A DNA stretch of 64,000 nt from Couchioplanes caeruleus (GCF_003751945.1 NZ_RJKL01000001.1:6758001-6822000); one strand, 5' to 3'; positions 1-9,356 are shown, counted from the stretch's first letter. Translations and numbers: made by a program. Notes: generated by a model not told the origin, from the sequence alone.

Positions 1-353
1 TCAGCGACGGGTCGACCAACATCCTCCCGGTCGGTTCCGACGTCGCCGTCCACGACGGCTGGGCGCTGCACTACCGCCTGGTGCGCCGCTCCCTGGAACG
101 AGGCTTCTACCAGGGCTGGGACCTGCACCCGGCGCAGTTGCCGACCCGCTTCGCGGCAACCTACGCCTTTTTCGCCGACGGGGTGGACGCGGCCGCCCTC
201 AGGCTCCGCCGCTACCTGGAACGCCAGTCGGGCGGCATCCTCGACGAACCCGCCACGGCCCGGGCCCTGGCCGGCTATCTGCTGCGCGGCCTCGACTGCG
301 GCGCCCTGGACACCGTGGGCTTCACCAGGGAGCAACTCACCGCCCTGACCTGA
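1..353 (+). CDS. CitE-like aldolase (DUF6986 family), C-terminal part
   Basis: The reading frame is open from the left edge (first full codon at base 3) to the TGA at 351-353, so only the last ~116 residues are present. The stretch ERGFYQGWDLHPAQ matches the GFxGKxxIHPxQ signature of the HpcH/HpaI aldolase and citrate lyase beta (CitE) superfamily, and the rest fits the actinobacterial DUF6986 aldolases. These are often found beside allantoinase and allantoicase, as here, which suggests a role in ureide or glyoxylate carbon metabolism. The substrate cannot be told from the sequence. The start lies outside the window. Confidence 0.72.
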   Translation, partial: SDGSTNILPVGSDVAVHDGWALHYRLVRRSLERGFYQGWDLHPAQLPTRFAATYAFFADGVDAAALRLRRYLERQSGGILDEPATARALAGYLLRGLDCGALDTVGFTREQLTALT

Positions 354-502
354 AATCCGCCCACCCCGAGACCACCCTGACGCGCCCGCCCGCCGCCCGT
401 TTGCGCGCTGTCGCCGTGGGCCGCCGCTGCCGGTCTTCTATTGCCGCTGCCGCTGCTGCCGCCCGGCCTTGGGCTCTGCCGCCCCCAGGTGCCGCTGACC
501 GG

Positions 503-1135
503 TCAGCCGCCCGAAATGCCGGTGCTCATGCCGGAGCCGCCGCTGCCGCGTCCCACGACGTTGGTCTTGACGGTGCCGTTGCCGACCTTGCCGGTGACCG
601 GCAGATTGAACGAGCGCCGAGCGGTGCGGTCACCCGCCGGAAAGTAGTCGCCGCCATCCAGGTACGTGCCCAGCGGCAAGCCCCGGACGTAGTTCGGCGA
701 ATGCCACAGGAAATACGGCGAACTCGAGCTGGGGTCGTCGCAGTTCTCCTCGTCCACGACCTCGCCACTCTCATCGGCGCAGTAGAAGACCTCGTCATAG
801 CCGGAGCCGTCAGACCCGTCGCCGGAGCCGGAGTCATCAGAGTCAGAGCCGTCGACGCCGGAGTCGGAGCCGTCGGAGCTGGAGAGGTCGGAGCTGGAGC
901 CGGCCGTGCTGGAGTTGGCCCCGCTGGAGCTGGCGCCGCCTGAGCGCGAGTTGCCGACGTTCGAGCTGCCACCGCCGGAGTCGGCGCTGTAGCCACCCGA
1001 GTCCGAGCTGTAGGCGGAACCCCAGGAGTCCAGGTCGTCGTCCGAGGAGGCGTCGCAGGCGGCCGTGCCACCGGCGGCGAGTGCGAGAAACGCGGCACTC
1101 AGCGCGACCTTGCGGGAACTCATGCGTCGGGTCAT
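503..1135 (-). CDS. Ser/Asp/Gly-rich putative lipoprotein
   Basis: A 210-aa protein starting at ATG 1135 (GGAG about 12 nt upstream); ATG 1123 is an alternative. The N-terminus is a signal peptide with basic residues, a hydrophobic stretch at 10-26 and a Cys at 27 in the context TAAC, a weak lipobox. Residues ~30-112 are almost entirely Ser, Asp and Gly. The C-terminal part (~117-180) has two cysteines, an aromatic YFLWHSPNY segment and a Gly-rich tail. It is probably an exported surface protein with a flexible acidic linker. Function is not recognised. It runs convergent to the aldolase gene and divergent from allantoinase. Confidence 0.65.
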   Translation of the reverse strand: MTRRMSSRKVALSAAFLALAAGGTAACDASSDDDLDSWGSAYSSDSGGYSADSGGGSSNVGNSRSGGASSSGANSSTAGSSSDLSSSDGSDSGVDGSDSDDSGSGDGSDGSGYDEVFYCADESGEVVDEENCDDPSSSSPYFLWHSPNYVRGLPLGTYLDGGDYFPAGDRTARRSFNLPVTGKVGNGTVKTNVVGRGSGGSGMSTGISGG

Positions 1136-1333
1136 GGGGTCGCGGGACTCCGTCCTGGTCAGGTGCCGCGCCGGAGGCGCTCGGCGAGCTCCTTTATAGC
1201 GGCACCGGACCAGGGCCGTCGGCCCTCGGAGCCGCCAAGATCGGAAACCCGACAACCGCGTGGGTTCAGGTGTTCTTGCGGGGGCTTCGTGTGACGTCGC
1301 CGTCCGGGGACCCGGGACCGTTAGGCTCGGTCC

Positions 1334-2647
1334 ATGGTCGATCTCGTAGTGCGGTCCCGCCGCGCCGTCATCCCCGACGGTGAACGTCCGGCCGCCGTCT
1401 CCGTCAGCGGAGGCCGCATCGTCGCCGTCGACGCGTACGAGGCGCCGGTCGACGCCGCCGAGGACGTCGATCTCGGCGAGCTTGCCCTGCTGCCCGGCCT
1501 GGTCGACACGCACGTGCACGTCAACGAGCCCGGCCGCACCGAGTGGGAGGGTTTCGCCACCGCCACCCGAGCCGCCGCCGCGGGCGGGATCACCGCCATC
1601 GTCGACATGCCGCTGAACAGCCTCCCGCCGACCGTCACCGCCGAGGCCCTCATCGTCAAGAAGGACGCCGCGGCCGGCAAGATCCACGTGGACGTGGGTT
1701 TCTGGGGCGGCGCGATCCCCGGCAACGCCTCCGATCTGCCCGCCCTGCACGCCGCCGGGGTGTACGGCTTCAAGGCCTTCCTGGCCGACTCGGGCGTCCC
1801 GGAGTTTCCACCGCTGCACGCGGGCCAGCTCGCCGAGGCGTTCGCCGCCGTGCCGGCCCTGTTCGTCGTCCACGCCGAGGACCCCGACCACCTGCACGCG
1901 GCCGCGCCGTCCTCCGCGTACGCGGACTTCCTCGCCTCCCGGCCACCGCGTGCCGAGGATGACGCCGTCGCCACCGCGATCGAGGCGGCCCGTGCCGCCG
2001 GCGCCCGGCTGCACATCCTGCACCTCTCCGCCGCCAGCGCCCTGCCGCTGATCGCCGCGGCCCGGGCGGACGGGGTGCGGGTAACCGCCGAGACCTGCCC
2101 GCATTACCTGACCCTCGACGCGGCCGAGATCCCGGCCGGTGCCACCGAGTTCAAGTGCTGCCCGCCGATCCGCGACGCCGCCAACCAGGATTTACTGTGG
2201 TCGGCCCTCGCCGACGGTTTGATCACGTGCGTCGTCAGCGACCACTCGCCCTGCACGCCCGACCTCAAGCGCCGCGACACCGGCGACTTCGCCGCCGCGT
2301 GGGGTGGCATCGCGTCGGTCCAGCTAGGACTGCCGGTCGTCTGGACGGCCGCCCGGGATCGCGGGCACAGTCTCGCCGACGTGGTCGCCTGGATGGCGCG
2401 CCGGCCCGCCGACCTCGTCGGACTCACCGGCAAGGGCCGGATCGCCGTCGGCCGCGATGCCGACCTCGTCGCCTTCGACCCGGACGCCACCTTCGTGGTC
2501 GATCCGGCGCGGCTGCACCACCGCAACCCCGTCACACCGTACGCGGGAAAGACCCTGAGCGGTGTCGTCCGCACGACCTGGCTGCGCGGCCGGGCGGTGG
2601 ACGGCGACGCCCCGCAGGGCCGTTTCCTCATCCGGGAGGTCTCCTGA
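1334..2647 (+). CDS. allB: Allantoinase
   Basis: A 437-aa cytosolic amidohydrolase of the dihydroorotase/allantoinase family, hydrolysing allantoin to allantoate in purine catabolism. The metal-binding HVHVNEPGR motif lies near residue 57, with K149 in GFKAFLAD as the likely carboxylated lysine, the downstream histidines in HAED and HLSAAS, and the catalytic Asp in VSDHSPC. Length is normal for AllB. The TGA overlaps the ATG of the allantoicase gene by one base (TGATG), so the two are translationally coupled. ATG 1334 gives the full beta-sandwich N-terminus. Confidence 0.95.
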   Translation: MVDLVVRSRRAVIPDGERPAAVSVSGGRIVAVDAYEAPVDAAEDVDLGELALLPGLVDTHVHVNEPGRTEWEGFATATRAAAAGGITAIVDMPLNSLPPTVTAEALIVKKDAAAGKIHVDVGFWGGAIPGNASDLPALHAAGVYGFKAFLADSGVPEFPPLHAGQLAEAFAAVPALFVVHAEDPDHLHAAAPSSAYADFLASRPPRAEDDAVATAIEAARAAGARLHILHLSAASALPLIAAARADGVRVTAETCPHYLTLDAAEIPAGATEFKCCPPIRDAANQDLLWSALADGLITCVVSDHSPCTPDLKRRDTGDFAAAWGGIASVQLGLPVVWTAARDRGHSLADVVAWMARRPADLVGLTGKGRIAVGRDADLVAFDPDATFVVDPARLHHRNPVTPYAGKTLSGVVRTTWLRGRAVDGDAPQGRFLIREVS

Positions 2648-3648
2648 TGGAAGAGTTCACCCGCCTGCCCGACCTTGCGTCGCGCATCTTCGGCGGTGGG
2701 GTGGTGTACGCCAACGACGAGTTCTTCGCCGCCGCCGACCACCTGGTCGACCCGGCCACCCCGGTGTTCGCACCCCAGACCTTCGGGCACAAGGGTCAGG
2801 TGTACGACGGCTGGGAGACCCGCCGCCGCCGCGAGCCCGGCCACGACGTGGCGATCGTGCGGCTGGGCGCTCCCGGCGTGGTCCACGGCGTCGACATCGA
2901 CACGGCGTTCTTCACCGGCAACTACCCGCCGTACGCATCGGTCGACGGCTGTGCGCTGGACGGCTATCCGGATGCGAAGCAGTTGGCCGAGGCGGATTGG
3001 GTGCCGTTGGTGCCGCGCTCGCCGCTGGCGGGCGACAGCCAGAATCTGTACGCCGTGGACTCGCGGCAGCGCTTCACCCACGTTCGCCTCACCATCTACC
3101 CCGACGGCGGCGTGGCCCGCCTGCGCGTGCACGGCGACGTGGTGCCCGACCCCCGCCTGCTGCCTGCCGTCATCGACGTCGCCGCGGCCGAGCACGGCGC
3201 CCGCATCGCGAGCTGCAGCAATATGTTCTACGGGCATCCACAGAACATGATCAACCCTGGGCTCGCCCGGTCGATGGGCGACGGCTGGGAGACCTCCCGC
3301 CGCCGCGACGACGGCAACGACTGGGTCCTGGTACAGCTCGCCGCGCCCTCCGTCGTCGAGCTCGCCGAGCTGGACACCAGCCACTTCAAGGGCAACGCGC
3401 CGGGCAGCGCGACCCTGCGCGGGATCGACACCCGTACGGGTCTGCTCGACGACCCGGACGACTGGTTCGAGCTGCTGCCGCAGATCAGGCTGAGCCCCGA
3501 CACCCGGCACCGCTTCCCTGTCCCGGTGGTGCCGGTCGCCACCCACGTCCGGCTCGACATCTTCCCGGACGGCGGCATGGCCCGGCTGCGACTGTACGGA
3601 CGTCCCGACGACGCGGTGCTCCGCGCACGGTACGAAGCGACCACCTGA
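2647..3648 (+). CDS. alc: Allantoicase
   Basis: A 333-aa allantoicase, hydrolysing allantoate to ureidoglycolate and urea. The two-repeat architecture of the family is clear. Each half carries a DGWETxRRR motif (near residues 55 and 217), a later aspartate-containing DTAFFTGN or DTSHFKGN motif, and an H-V-R-L-x-I-(Y/F)-P-D-G-G strand (near residues 148 and 302). The start ATG 2647 overlaps the allantoinase stop and begins with the family-typical N-terminus. It is the second gene of the allB-alc pair and completes the route from allantoin to ureidoglycolate together with the upstream gene. Confidence 0.95.
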   Translation: MEEFTRLPDLASRIFGGGVVYANDEFFAAADHLVDPATPVFAPQTFGHKGQVYDGWETRRRREPGHDVAIVRLGAPGVVHGVDIDTAFFTGNYPPYASVDGCALDGYPDAKQLAEADWVPLVPRSPLAGDSQNLYAVDSRQRFTHVRLTIYPDGGVARLRVHGDVVPDPRLLPAVIDVAAAEHGARIASCSNMFYGHPQNMINPGLARSMGDGWETSRRRDDGNDWVLVQLAAPSVVELAELDTSHFKGNAPGSATLRGIDTRTGLLDDPDDWFELLPQIRLSPDTRHRFPVPVVPVATHVRLDIFPDGGMARLRLYGRPDDAVLRARYEATT

Positions 3649-3762
3649 TCGGGTCTGCGCGCACGTGCCCGGAGCAACCGCGGCACGGACCGTGTAGAGA
3701 ATCGGCCGCGGGCTCCGACCCCCTGGTGCAAGCAAGTCCGGGGGAGTGAAGGAGTGAGGGTC

Positions 3763-4362
3763 ATGGCCAGAGTTGTCGCGGACATGTCGATGTCGCTCGA
3801 CGGGTTCGTCGCGGACCCGCAGGACGGTGTCGGGAAGCTCTTCGGCTGGTACGGCAACGGCGACGTCGAGATCCCGACCGCGGACCCGCAGTACACGTTC
3901 AAGGTGTCGCCGGCGAGCGCCGAGCACCTGCGCCCGGCACTGACCGGCGGTGTCGGCGCGCTGCTCGCCGGTCGGCGCATCTTCGACCTGACCGGCGGGT
4001 GGGGCGGGCGGCACCCGCTCGGCGTGCCGGTCTTCGTGGTGAGCCACTCGGTGCCGGACGGGTGGCCCCGTCCGGACTCCGACACCACGTTCTACACGGA
4101 CGCGTTCGCCGCGCTCGAGGCCGCGAAGAAGGAGGCCGGGGAACGGATCGTCGCCGTGTCCACGCCGACGCTGACCCGCCAGTACCTCGACGCGGGACTG
4201 CTCGACGAGATCGTGGTGTCGCTCGTTCCGGTGCTGCTGGGCAGCGGCATCCCGTTCTTCGGCGGCCTGGCGAAGACGCCTGTGGGCCTGGGCGATCCCA
4301 AGGTTGTCGCCGGTCAGGGCGTCACGCATCTCACCTATCCGGTGATCCGGGAACGGTCCTAG
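3763..4362 (+). CDS. Dihydrofolate reductase family protein (RibD C-terminal domain)
   Basis: A 199-aa protein of the DHFR/RibD-C superfamily, NADPH-dependent reductases of unknown substrate common in actinobacteria. It begins with the typical VVADMSMSLDGFVA strand and has the GALLAGRRIFD motif and a C-terminal LVPVLLGSGIPFF strand-loop that matches the family. ATG 3763 is preferred over GTG 3754 because the GAAGGAG Shine-Dalgarno ends 9 nt upstream of it. It is a stand-alone gene with a 114-nt gap after alc. Classical chromosomal DHFR (folA) and RibD are less likely given the short stand-alone form. Confidence 0.85.
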   Translation: MARVVADMSMSLDGFVADPQDGVGKLFGWYGNGDVEIPTADPQYTFKVSPASAEHLRPALTGGVGALLAGRRIFDLTGGWGGRHPLGVPVFVVSHSVPDGWPRPDSDTTFYTDAFAALEAAKKEAGERIVAVSTPTLTRQYLDAGLLDEIVVSLVPVLLGSGIPFFGGLAKTPVGLGDPKVVAGQGVTHLTYPVIRERS

Positions 4363-4496
4363 TCGATTCTGCACAGGGGATTTTCTACTGCACTCGCCGG
4401 CGGCCGCCGCGGGTTTTCCACAGTCCCGCTCACGGCCATCGGCGTTGTCCCCAGGGGCCCCGACGCGGGGTGCCTCCAAGCGCTACGGTCTCTCGC

Positions 4497-5666
4497 GTGG
4501 GACGGACAGTGACTCTCGTACTCGTCGATGGCGCCGGCGACGTGCTCGGCGCGTTGCCACCCTTCGACGTCGCGCTGCCGTGGTGGCAGGAGATCGCCGA
4601 CGTGGTGGAGGCGGCCAGGACACGTCATGGCGTAGGAGTCACGGTGCTGCGCCTGCTCGCGGCCGGCGAGGCGGCGCCGCCGGGTGGACCGGTCAGCTAT
4701 CTGGCGCAGGTCTGCGAGCCGGTGGGGGCGCCGCTGACACCGTACGATCCGGGCACCGATCAGTCCCCGCTACGCGCGCCGTGGGCCGTCCCCGGTGGGC
4801 CGGCAGCGTCGCTGCGCTGGGCGTTGAGCCGGCTCGGTCGTGACGATGTCGTGGCGGCGCAGCAGCGTACGTGGAACCTCTCGAGCATCTGGCGCCTCGA
4901 CGCCGGCGGCGTGCCGGTGGCCTGGCTGAAACAGGTACCGGCGTTCTTCGCGCACGAGGCGCCGCTGCTGCGCCTCGTCGCGGAGGCGGCGCCGGAACTG
5001 GTGCCGGAGGTGCTCGCGGCCGACGGCGCGGGACGCTCCCTGCTCGCCCACGTGCCGGGAGAGGACCGGTATGGCGCGGAGGCGTGGTTCTGCGCCCAGG
5101 TGGCGCGCGACTTCCACCCTGTGCAGGTCCACTTCACCGGCCGAGTGAGCGAGTTGCTCGCTGCCGGCGTGCCCGACCGGCGGTGGAACCACAACCGGCT
5201 GGCGCAGGTGGCGGCGCCGTGGCGGGACACCGTCGAGGGTCTGGACGAGCTCATGGAGGAGTTGCCGGCCCGGCTCGCCGCGATCGACGCGTGCGGTCTG
5301 CCGGACACGCTCGTCCACGGCGACCTGCACCCGGGGAACGTGCGCGAGTCGGCGGCGGGACGGGTCATTCTCGACTGGGGTGACGCGGCCGTGGCGAACC
5401 CGGCGTACGACATTCTGAGGCTGACGCAGGACCTGCCGGAAGCCGAGGCCGCGGCGTTGATCGGGGAGTGGGCGCGATGGTGGAGGAAGGCCGCCCCGGG
5501 CTGTGATGCGGAGACCGCGGCGGCGCTGATCCGCCCGGTGGCCGAGCTGCGGGCGGCGGCCGTTTACCAGGACTTCCTGGACCAGATCGAGGAGAGTGAG
5601 CGGCCCTATCACGAGGCGGACGTCCCGGAACGGCTGGCCGCGGCGGTGTCCGCCGCCCGCCTCTGA
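4497..5666 (+). CDS. Aminoglycoside phosphotransferase-like (APH) protein
   Basis: A 389-aa protein from GTG 4497. The C-terminal two thirds is a kinase-like APH domain: HGDLHPGNV near residue 274 is the catalytic loop and ILDWGDAAVANPAYD shortly after is the Mg-binding segment. The N-terminal ~100 residues form a separate alpha/beta region that resembles NUDIX-like domains sometimes fused to APH proteins, without a clear Nudix box. The substrate is unknown; such genes are frequently annotated as phosphotransferases and only a minority give drug resistance. No good Shine-Dalgarno is seen, so the start is moderately certain. Confidence 0.8.
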   Translation: MGRTVTLVLVDGAGDVLGALPPFDVALPWWQEIADVVEAARTRHGVGVTVLRLLAAGEAAPPGGPVSYLAQVCEPVGAPLTPYDPGTDQSPLRAPWAVPGGPAASLRWALSRLGRDDVVAAQQRTWNLSSIWRLDAGGVPVAWLKQVPAFFAHEAPLLRLVAEAAPELVPEVLAADGAGRSLLAHVPGEDRYGAEAWFCAQVARDFHPVQVHFTGRVSELLAAGVPDRRWNHNRLAQVAAPWRDTVEGLDELMEELPARLAAIDACGLPDTLVHGDLHPGNVRESAAGRVILDWGDAAVANPAYDILRLTQDLPEAEAAALIGEWARWWRKAAPGCDAETAAALIRPVAELRAAAVYQDFLDQIEESERPYHEADVPERLAAAVSAARL

Positions 5667-5927
5667 TGACGCCCGGCCCGGCGGCCTTCCGCCTCTCATG
5701 GCGTGGCGACCCCCGACCCCGCCTCTCCTGGCCTCCTGGGGGCCGCTCAGTCCGATTGGCGCTGTCCGCCCGCCTTGCTCTGCGCGGAAAGGGGTGATGT
5801 CAGGCGCGACGGTGGTGGGGTCCGGCCGGTTGCGCAGTTTGACGTTCATCGCCAGGCTGATCGTCTGGGCGTGGGATGGGAAGGTTCCGGTGCGGCGGCG
5901 GGAACCGGCACGTCTACGGTGGAGGGC

Positions 5928-7292
5928 GTGACCGATCTGCGTCGTCGCTTCGTCGAGCGGATCCGCCGCGACGGTGCGCCGCTCAGCCCGCAACTGTCGG
6001 CCGCCTTCGCCGCGGTCCCGCGCGAGGCGTTCGTGGTGGACGGCTTCCAGCGGCGTGACGGCACCTGGGCACGGCCAGGCAGCGCGGGGTTCCTCGAGGA
6101 CGTCTATCGCAACGACGTGCTGGTCACCAAGCTCGAGGCGGGGATACCGGTCAGCTCCTCGAGCCAGCCGTCGCTCATGGCCATCATGCTGGCCGCTCTG
6201 GACGTCCAGCCGGGGGACCGGGTGCTGGAGATCGGCGCAGGCACGGGATACAACGCCGCGCTGCTCACCGTGCTCGGTGCCCGCGTCACCACGGTCGATG
6301 TGCAGGCCGACGTGGTCGAACGAGCCCGCTCAGCTCTCGCCCGCACCGGCATCGCGGGCGTCCGCCTCCTCGCCGGCGACGGCTACGCGGGTGCACCGGG
6401 CGAGCGCTTCGACGGCGTGATCGTGACAGTCGGGGTCGCCGGCGTGTCCCCGTCCTGGCTCGAACAGGCCCAGCCCGGCCGGCTCACCAACGCCACCGCC
6501 CACGCCGGCCCACGTGCCGTCGGGGAGGAGTCGACCGCTCGGTCCGGCCTACCTGGCGCCGGGGAAGGGTCGGGCCCGGTCGGTGCCGGGAGAGAGTCGG
6601 CTGGGTGGTCCGGTCAGGTCGGTGCCGGGGACGAGCCGGTCGTTCGGTCCGGCCCGATCGTCGTGCCTGTCGAACATGCGGGCACCCACCCCGTCCTGGC
6701 TGTTCACGGCCTGCCCGGTCGGGCGGTCGGCTCGGTGCAGGACTCGGTGGGAGGTGCGGCTCAGGGCTCGGTGGGAGGTGCGGCTCAGGGTCTGGTGGAA
6801 GGTTCGGCCGCGGCCTCGGTCACGGCTCGGGTCGTGTGTCCGTCGGGCTTCATGACCGCGGCGGGCCCGCTCACCGCCCGGCACGCCCGTTCGCATCCCC
6901 ATCCCGTTCCGGCGGACTCCCTAGCTCCCTTCGGACATGCCGCCCCCTCCCGCTGGGACCGTCCGCTGGACTCTCTCGCCTACCGCGACCTCTGGTACGC
7001 GGCCGGCGTGTGGAGCACCCGCGCCACGCACGCGGCGGTGCCGGGACGGGACGGCAGCACGCTGATCCTGCTCGACGAGACGGGTACGGGCGGGGCGGCG
7101 ATCCTGCCCGACGGCTCGGTCCTCTCCAGCGGAGCCCAGGCACCCCGCTACGCGGCGGAGGCGACCGAGATCCTCGACCGCTGGGAGTCGGCGAACCGCC
7201 CGCCGATGCACGCCTGGCGGATCACCCTGGCCCTCACCGGCGACCCCGCCGCCCCCATCTGGTGCCCGGCGACCTGGGAACTGGACAAGTGA
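5928..7292 (+). CDS. Isoaspartate O-methyltransferase-like protein with low-complexity insertions
   Basis: A 454-aa protein whose first ~180 residues match protein-L-isoaspartate (PCMT-like) SAM methyltransferases: the SSSSQPSLMAIML segment, motif I VLEIGAGTGYNAALL at 99-113 and the FDGVIVTVGV strand. The expected PGGRIVVPL strand is split: PGR at 183-185 is followed by ~58 residues rich in Gly, Ser, Arg and Glu before IVVPVEHAG at 244-252. A second insert at ~265-296 holds an 8-residue tandem repeat. The C-terminal ~110 residues match actinobacterial methyltransferases that fuse a C-terminal domain. It could be functional with surface loops or be decaying. The start GTG 5928 follows GGAGG closely. 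Confidence 0.78.
   Translation: MTDLRRRFVERIRRDGAPLSPQLSAAFAAVPREAFVVDGFQRRDGTWARPGSAGFLEDVYRNDVLVTKLEAGIPVSSSSQPSLMAIMLAALDVQPGDRVLEIGAGTGYNAALLTVLGARVTTVDVQADVVERARSALARTGIAGVRLLAGDGYAGAPGERFDGVIVTVGVAGVSPSWLEQAQPGRLTNATAHAGPRAVGEESTARSGLPGAGEGSGPVGAGRESAGWSGQVGAGDEPVVRSGPIVVPVEHAGTHPVLAVHGLPGRAVGSVQDSVGGAAQGSVGGAAQGLVEGSAAASVTARVVCPSGFMTAAGPLTARHARSHPHPVPADSLAPFGHAAPSRWDRPLDSLAYRDLWYAAGVWSTRATHAAVPGRDGSTLILLDETGTGGAAILPDGSVLSSGAQAPRYAAEATEILDRWESANRPPMHAWRITLALTGDPAAPIWCPATWELDK
6743..6790 (+). repeat. 24-bp perfect tandem duplication inside a coding region
   Basis: Bases 6743-6766 and 6767-6790 are identical. The in-frame repeat encodes SVGGAAQG twice inside the second low-complexity insert of the methyltransferase-like gene. 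A partial third unit with substitutions follows. Confidence 0.85.
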
Positions 7293-7329
7293 CCCGCGAC
7301 CTGGCGATGAGAGAAATCCGGGGGGCTGG

Positions 7330-8052
7330 TCAGGCGCGCAGGAAGGCGAGCACTGCCAGCACCCGCCGGTTGGTGTCCTCGGCCGGTGGCAGGTCCAGCT
7401 TCGCGAGGATGTTGCCGACGTGCTTGCCGACCGCCGCCTCGGTCACGAACAGTCGTGCCGCGATGGCCGAGTTGGAGTGGCCCTCCGCGACCAGAGCCAG
7501 CACCTCACGCTCCCGGGAGGACAGAGCGGCGAGGGGGTCCTTGGGGCGGCGCAGCAGCCGGCGCACCACCTCCGGATCCACGACCGTTCCGCCGCTTGCC
7601 ACCGTGCGCAGTGCCGCCACGAAGTCCTGCACGTCGACCACGCGGTCCTTCAGCAGGTAGCCCACGCCGGCCCCCGAGCCGCTGTCCAGCAGTGCCGCCG
7701 CGTACTCGTCCTGCACGTACTGGCTGAGCACCACGACCGGCAGCCGCGGGCGTGCCCGGCGCAGGGTGACTGCCGCGCGCAGGCCTTCGTCGCGGAAGCC
7801 CGGCGGCATCCTGATGTCCGTCAGCACCAGGTCCGGGGCGTGCTCCGCGACCGCCGCGATCAACGCCTCGGCGTCGCCGACCGCCGCGACCACCTCGAAG
7901 CCGAAGCGGGCCAGCACGCCGGTCAGCCCCTCCCTCAGCAGAAGACCGTCCTCGGCTATCACCACCCGCGTCACCCCGGCAGAAGCACCGCGGGGAAGAT
8001 CTCCGCCGGGAGAGGCGCCTGTGGCCGCAACGCGGGCGGAGTCCCTGGTCAT
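7330..8052 (-). CDS. NarL/FixJ (LuxR-type) response regulator
   Basis: A 240-aa response regulator. The receiver domain begins around residue 28 (VTRVVIAEDG), with the phosphoacceptor Asp in LVLTDIRMPP near residue 79 and the conserved Lys in YLLKDRV. A LuxR-type HTH lies near the C-terminus (LSSREREVLALVAEG, then SNSAIAARLFVTEAAVGKHV). The ATG at 8052 overlaps the TGA of the upstream histidine kinase (ATGA), showing translational coupling; GTG 8061 is an alternative. The ~27 residues before the receiver are unusual, so the real start could be an internal GTG. It presumably acts on membrane or stress genes sensed by its partner; targets are unknown. Confidence 0.9.
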   Translation of the reverse strand: MTRDSARVAATGASPGGDLPRGASAGVTRVVIAEDGLLLREGLTGVLARFGFEVVAAVGDAEALIAAVAEHAPDLVLTDIRMPPGFRDEGLRAAVTLRRARPRLPVVVLSQYVQDEYAAALLDSGSGAGVGYLLKDRVVDVQDFVAALRTVASGGTVVDPEVVRRLLRRPKDPLAALSSREREVLALVAEGHSNSAIAARLFVTEAAVGKHVGNILAKLDLPPAEDTNRRVLAVLAFLRA

Positions 8053-9356
8053 GCCCGACACGGTAGCTCGACCCGTACCAGGGTCGGGCCGCCCTCGGGG
8101 CTGGCCAGCAGCAGCCGGCCGCCGACCGCCGCGACCCGGTCCGCCAGCCCGGTCAGGCCGGTGCCGCCCGCCGGGTCGGCGCCGCCGCGCCCGTCGTCGC
8201 GAATCTCCAGCACCAGAGCCTCTCCGGCCCGGGCGAGCAGGATGTCAGCCCGGCCGGCGCCGGCGTGCTTCACCACGTTGGCGAGCGCCTCGGAGGCCGC
8301 GAAGTACGCCGTACCCTCGACCTGCTCGGAGGGCCGGATCACCCCGTCCGCGACCGACACGGCGACCGGGAGCGGCGATCGGCCGGCCAGTTCGCGGAGC
8401 GCGGCCGGAAGGCCGAGATCGGTCAGTGCCTGCGGGCGGATTCCGTAGATCAGGTCGCGGAGCACCACCATCAGCTCCTTCGCCTGATCGTGAGCCTGGG
8501 CGAGCGGTCCGGCGGCGGGTGAGTCCTCGGGTACGTCCAGACGCGCCAGGCCCAGTTGCAGGGTCAGGCTGGTCAGCCGGTGTTGTGCGCCGTCGTGCAG
8601 GTCGCGTTCGATGCGGCGGCGTTCGAGGTCGAATGCGTCCACGAGCCGGGCCCGTGACTGCGCCACCTCTCGCAGGGCGGCTCCGGCCCGGTCGCCGAGG
8701 AGGGCACGTGCGGTGGCGGCCTGACCGGTCGCGATCAAACCTGACAGATATCCGAGTACGGGGATCAGCAGCATGCCGAGCAACGTGAACGGGATCGCCT
8801 GGCCGGGTGAGCGCACCGTGAACGACCCGACCGTCATGTCGGCCGTTGCCGTGCCGGCGACGAACGGGCTCGTCAGGAATGCCACGTCGATCAGGACGAG
8901 CAATCCGAACGCACCGTACGTGGCGGGGACGACGAGGCCGAGGAACGCGGCGTACAGCAGTGCGCGCCAGGTGGCCGTCTCGGCGTAGCGGGCGCGGATC
9001 CAGGCGAGCGGGCGCGTCGGCGCCGGCGGGTGCGGCGACGGCAGGGGCCGCGGGTCGATCAGGCCGATCCGGGCCCGTTCGACGGTCGCCAGCGGGATCG
9101 CGACGAGCGGGCCGAAGCCGGCGAAGAGCACCAGCGACACGAACATGAAGACCAGCATCCCGCCGTCGGGCAGAATGCCGTCGGGGAGCCGGGCCAGGGC
9201 GGTGACCCAGGGCAGGGCCAGCAGCGCCGTCACGGCGCCGATCGGGGCCGCGATGGGCAGGGCGGTCAGGATGTAGGCGAACGCCCGCCAGGGACCGGCC
9301 GAGACCAGGTAGCGGCGGCTCAGGAGGGCTCGCAGCGGAGCTTGATCGATGGGCAC
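8049..9356 (-). CDS. Sensor histidine kinase (HisKA_3 type)
   Basis: A 435-aa membrane histidine kinase partnered with the downstream NarL-type regulator. The N-terminal ~230 residues hold several hydrophobic segments and match the actinobacterial putative sensor domain. The phosphoacceptor lies in ERDLHDGAQHRL, and the HATPase part shows ANVVKHAGA (N box) and DDGRGGA with GLTGLADRV. GTG 9356 is chosen because a 7-bp hairpin sits at 9398-9415, just upstream of it, and the family has only ~20 residues before the first PWRAFAY segment. An upstream GTG near 9404 and the far start at 9458 are less likely. Confidence 0.88.
   Translation of the reverse strand: MPIDQAPLRALLSRRYLVSAGPWRAFAYILTALPIAAPIGAVTALLALPWVTALARLPDGILPDGGMLVFMFVSLVLFAGFGPLVAIPLATVERARIGLIDPRPLPSPHPPAPTRPLAWIRARYAETATWRALLYAAFLGLVVPATYGAFGLLVLIDVAFLTSPFVAGTATADMTVGSFTVRSPGQAIPFTLLGMLLIPVLGYLSGLIATGQAATARALLGDRAGAALREVAQSRARLVDAFDLERRRIERDLHDGAQHRLTSLTLQLGLARLDVPEDSPAAGPLAQAHDQAKELMVVLRDLIYGIRPQALTDLGLPAALRELAGRSPLPVAVSVADGVIRPSEQVEGTAYFAASEALANVVKHAGAGRADILLARAGEALVLEIRDDGRGGADPAGGTGLTGLADRVAAVGGRLLLASPEGGPTLVRVELPCRA

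Noticed and set aside
2104..4479. 791-codon minus-strand frame
   Set aside because: It lies antisense to alc and the DHFR-like gene and has arginine-rich shadow composition with no motif.
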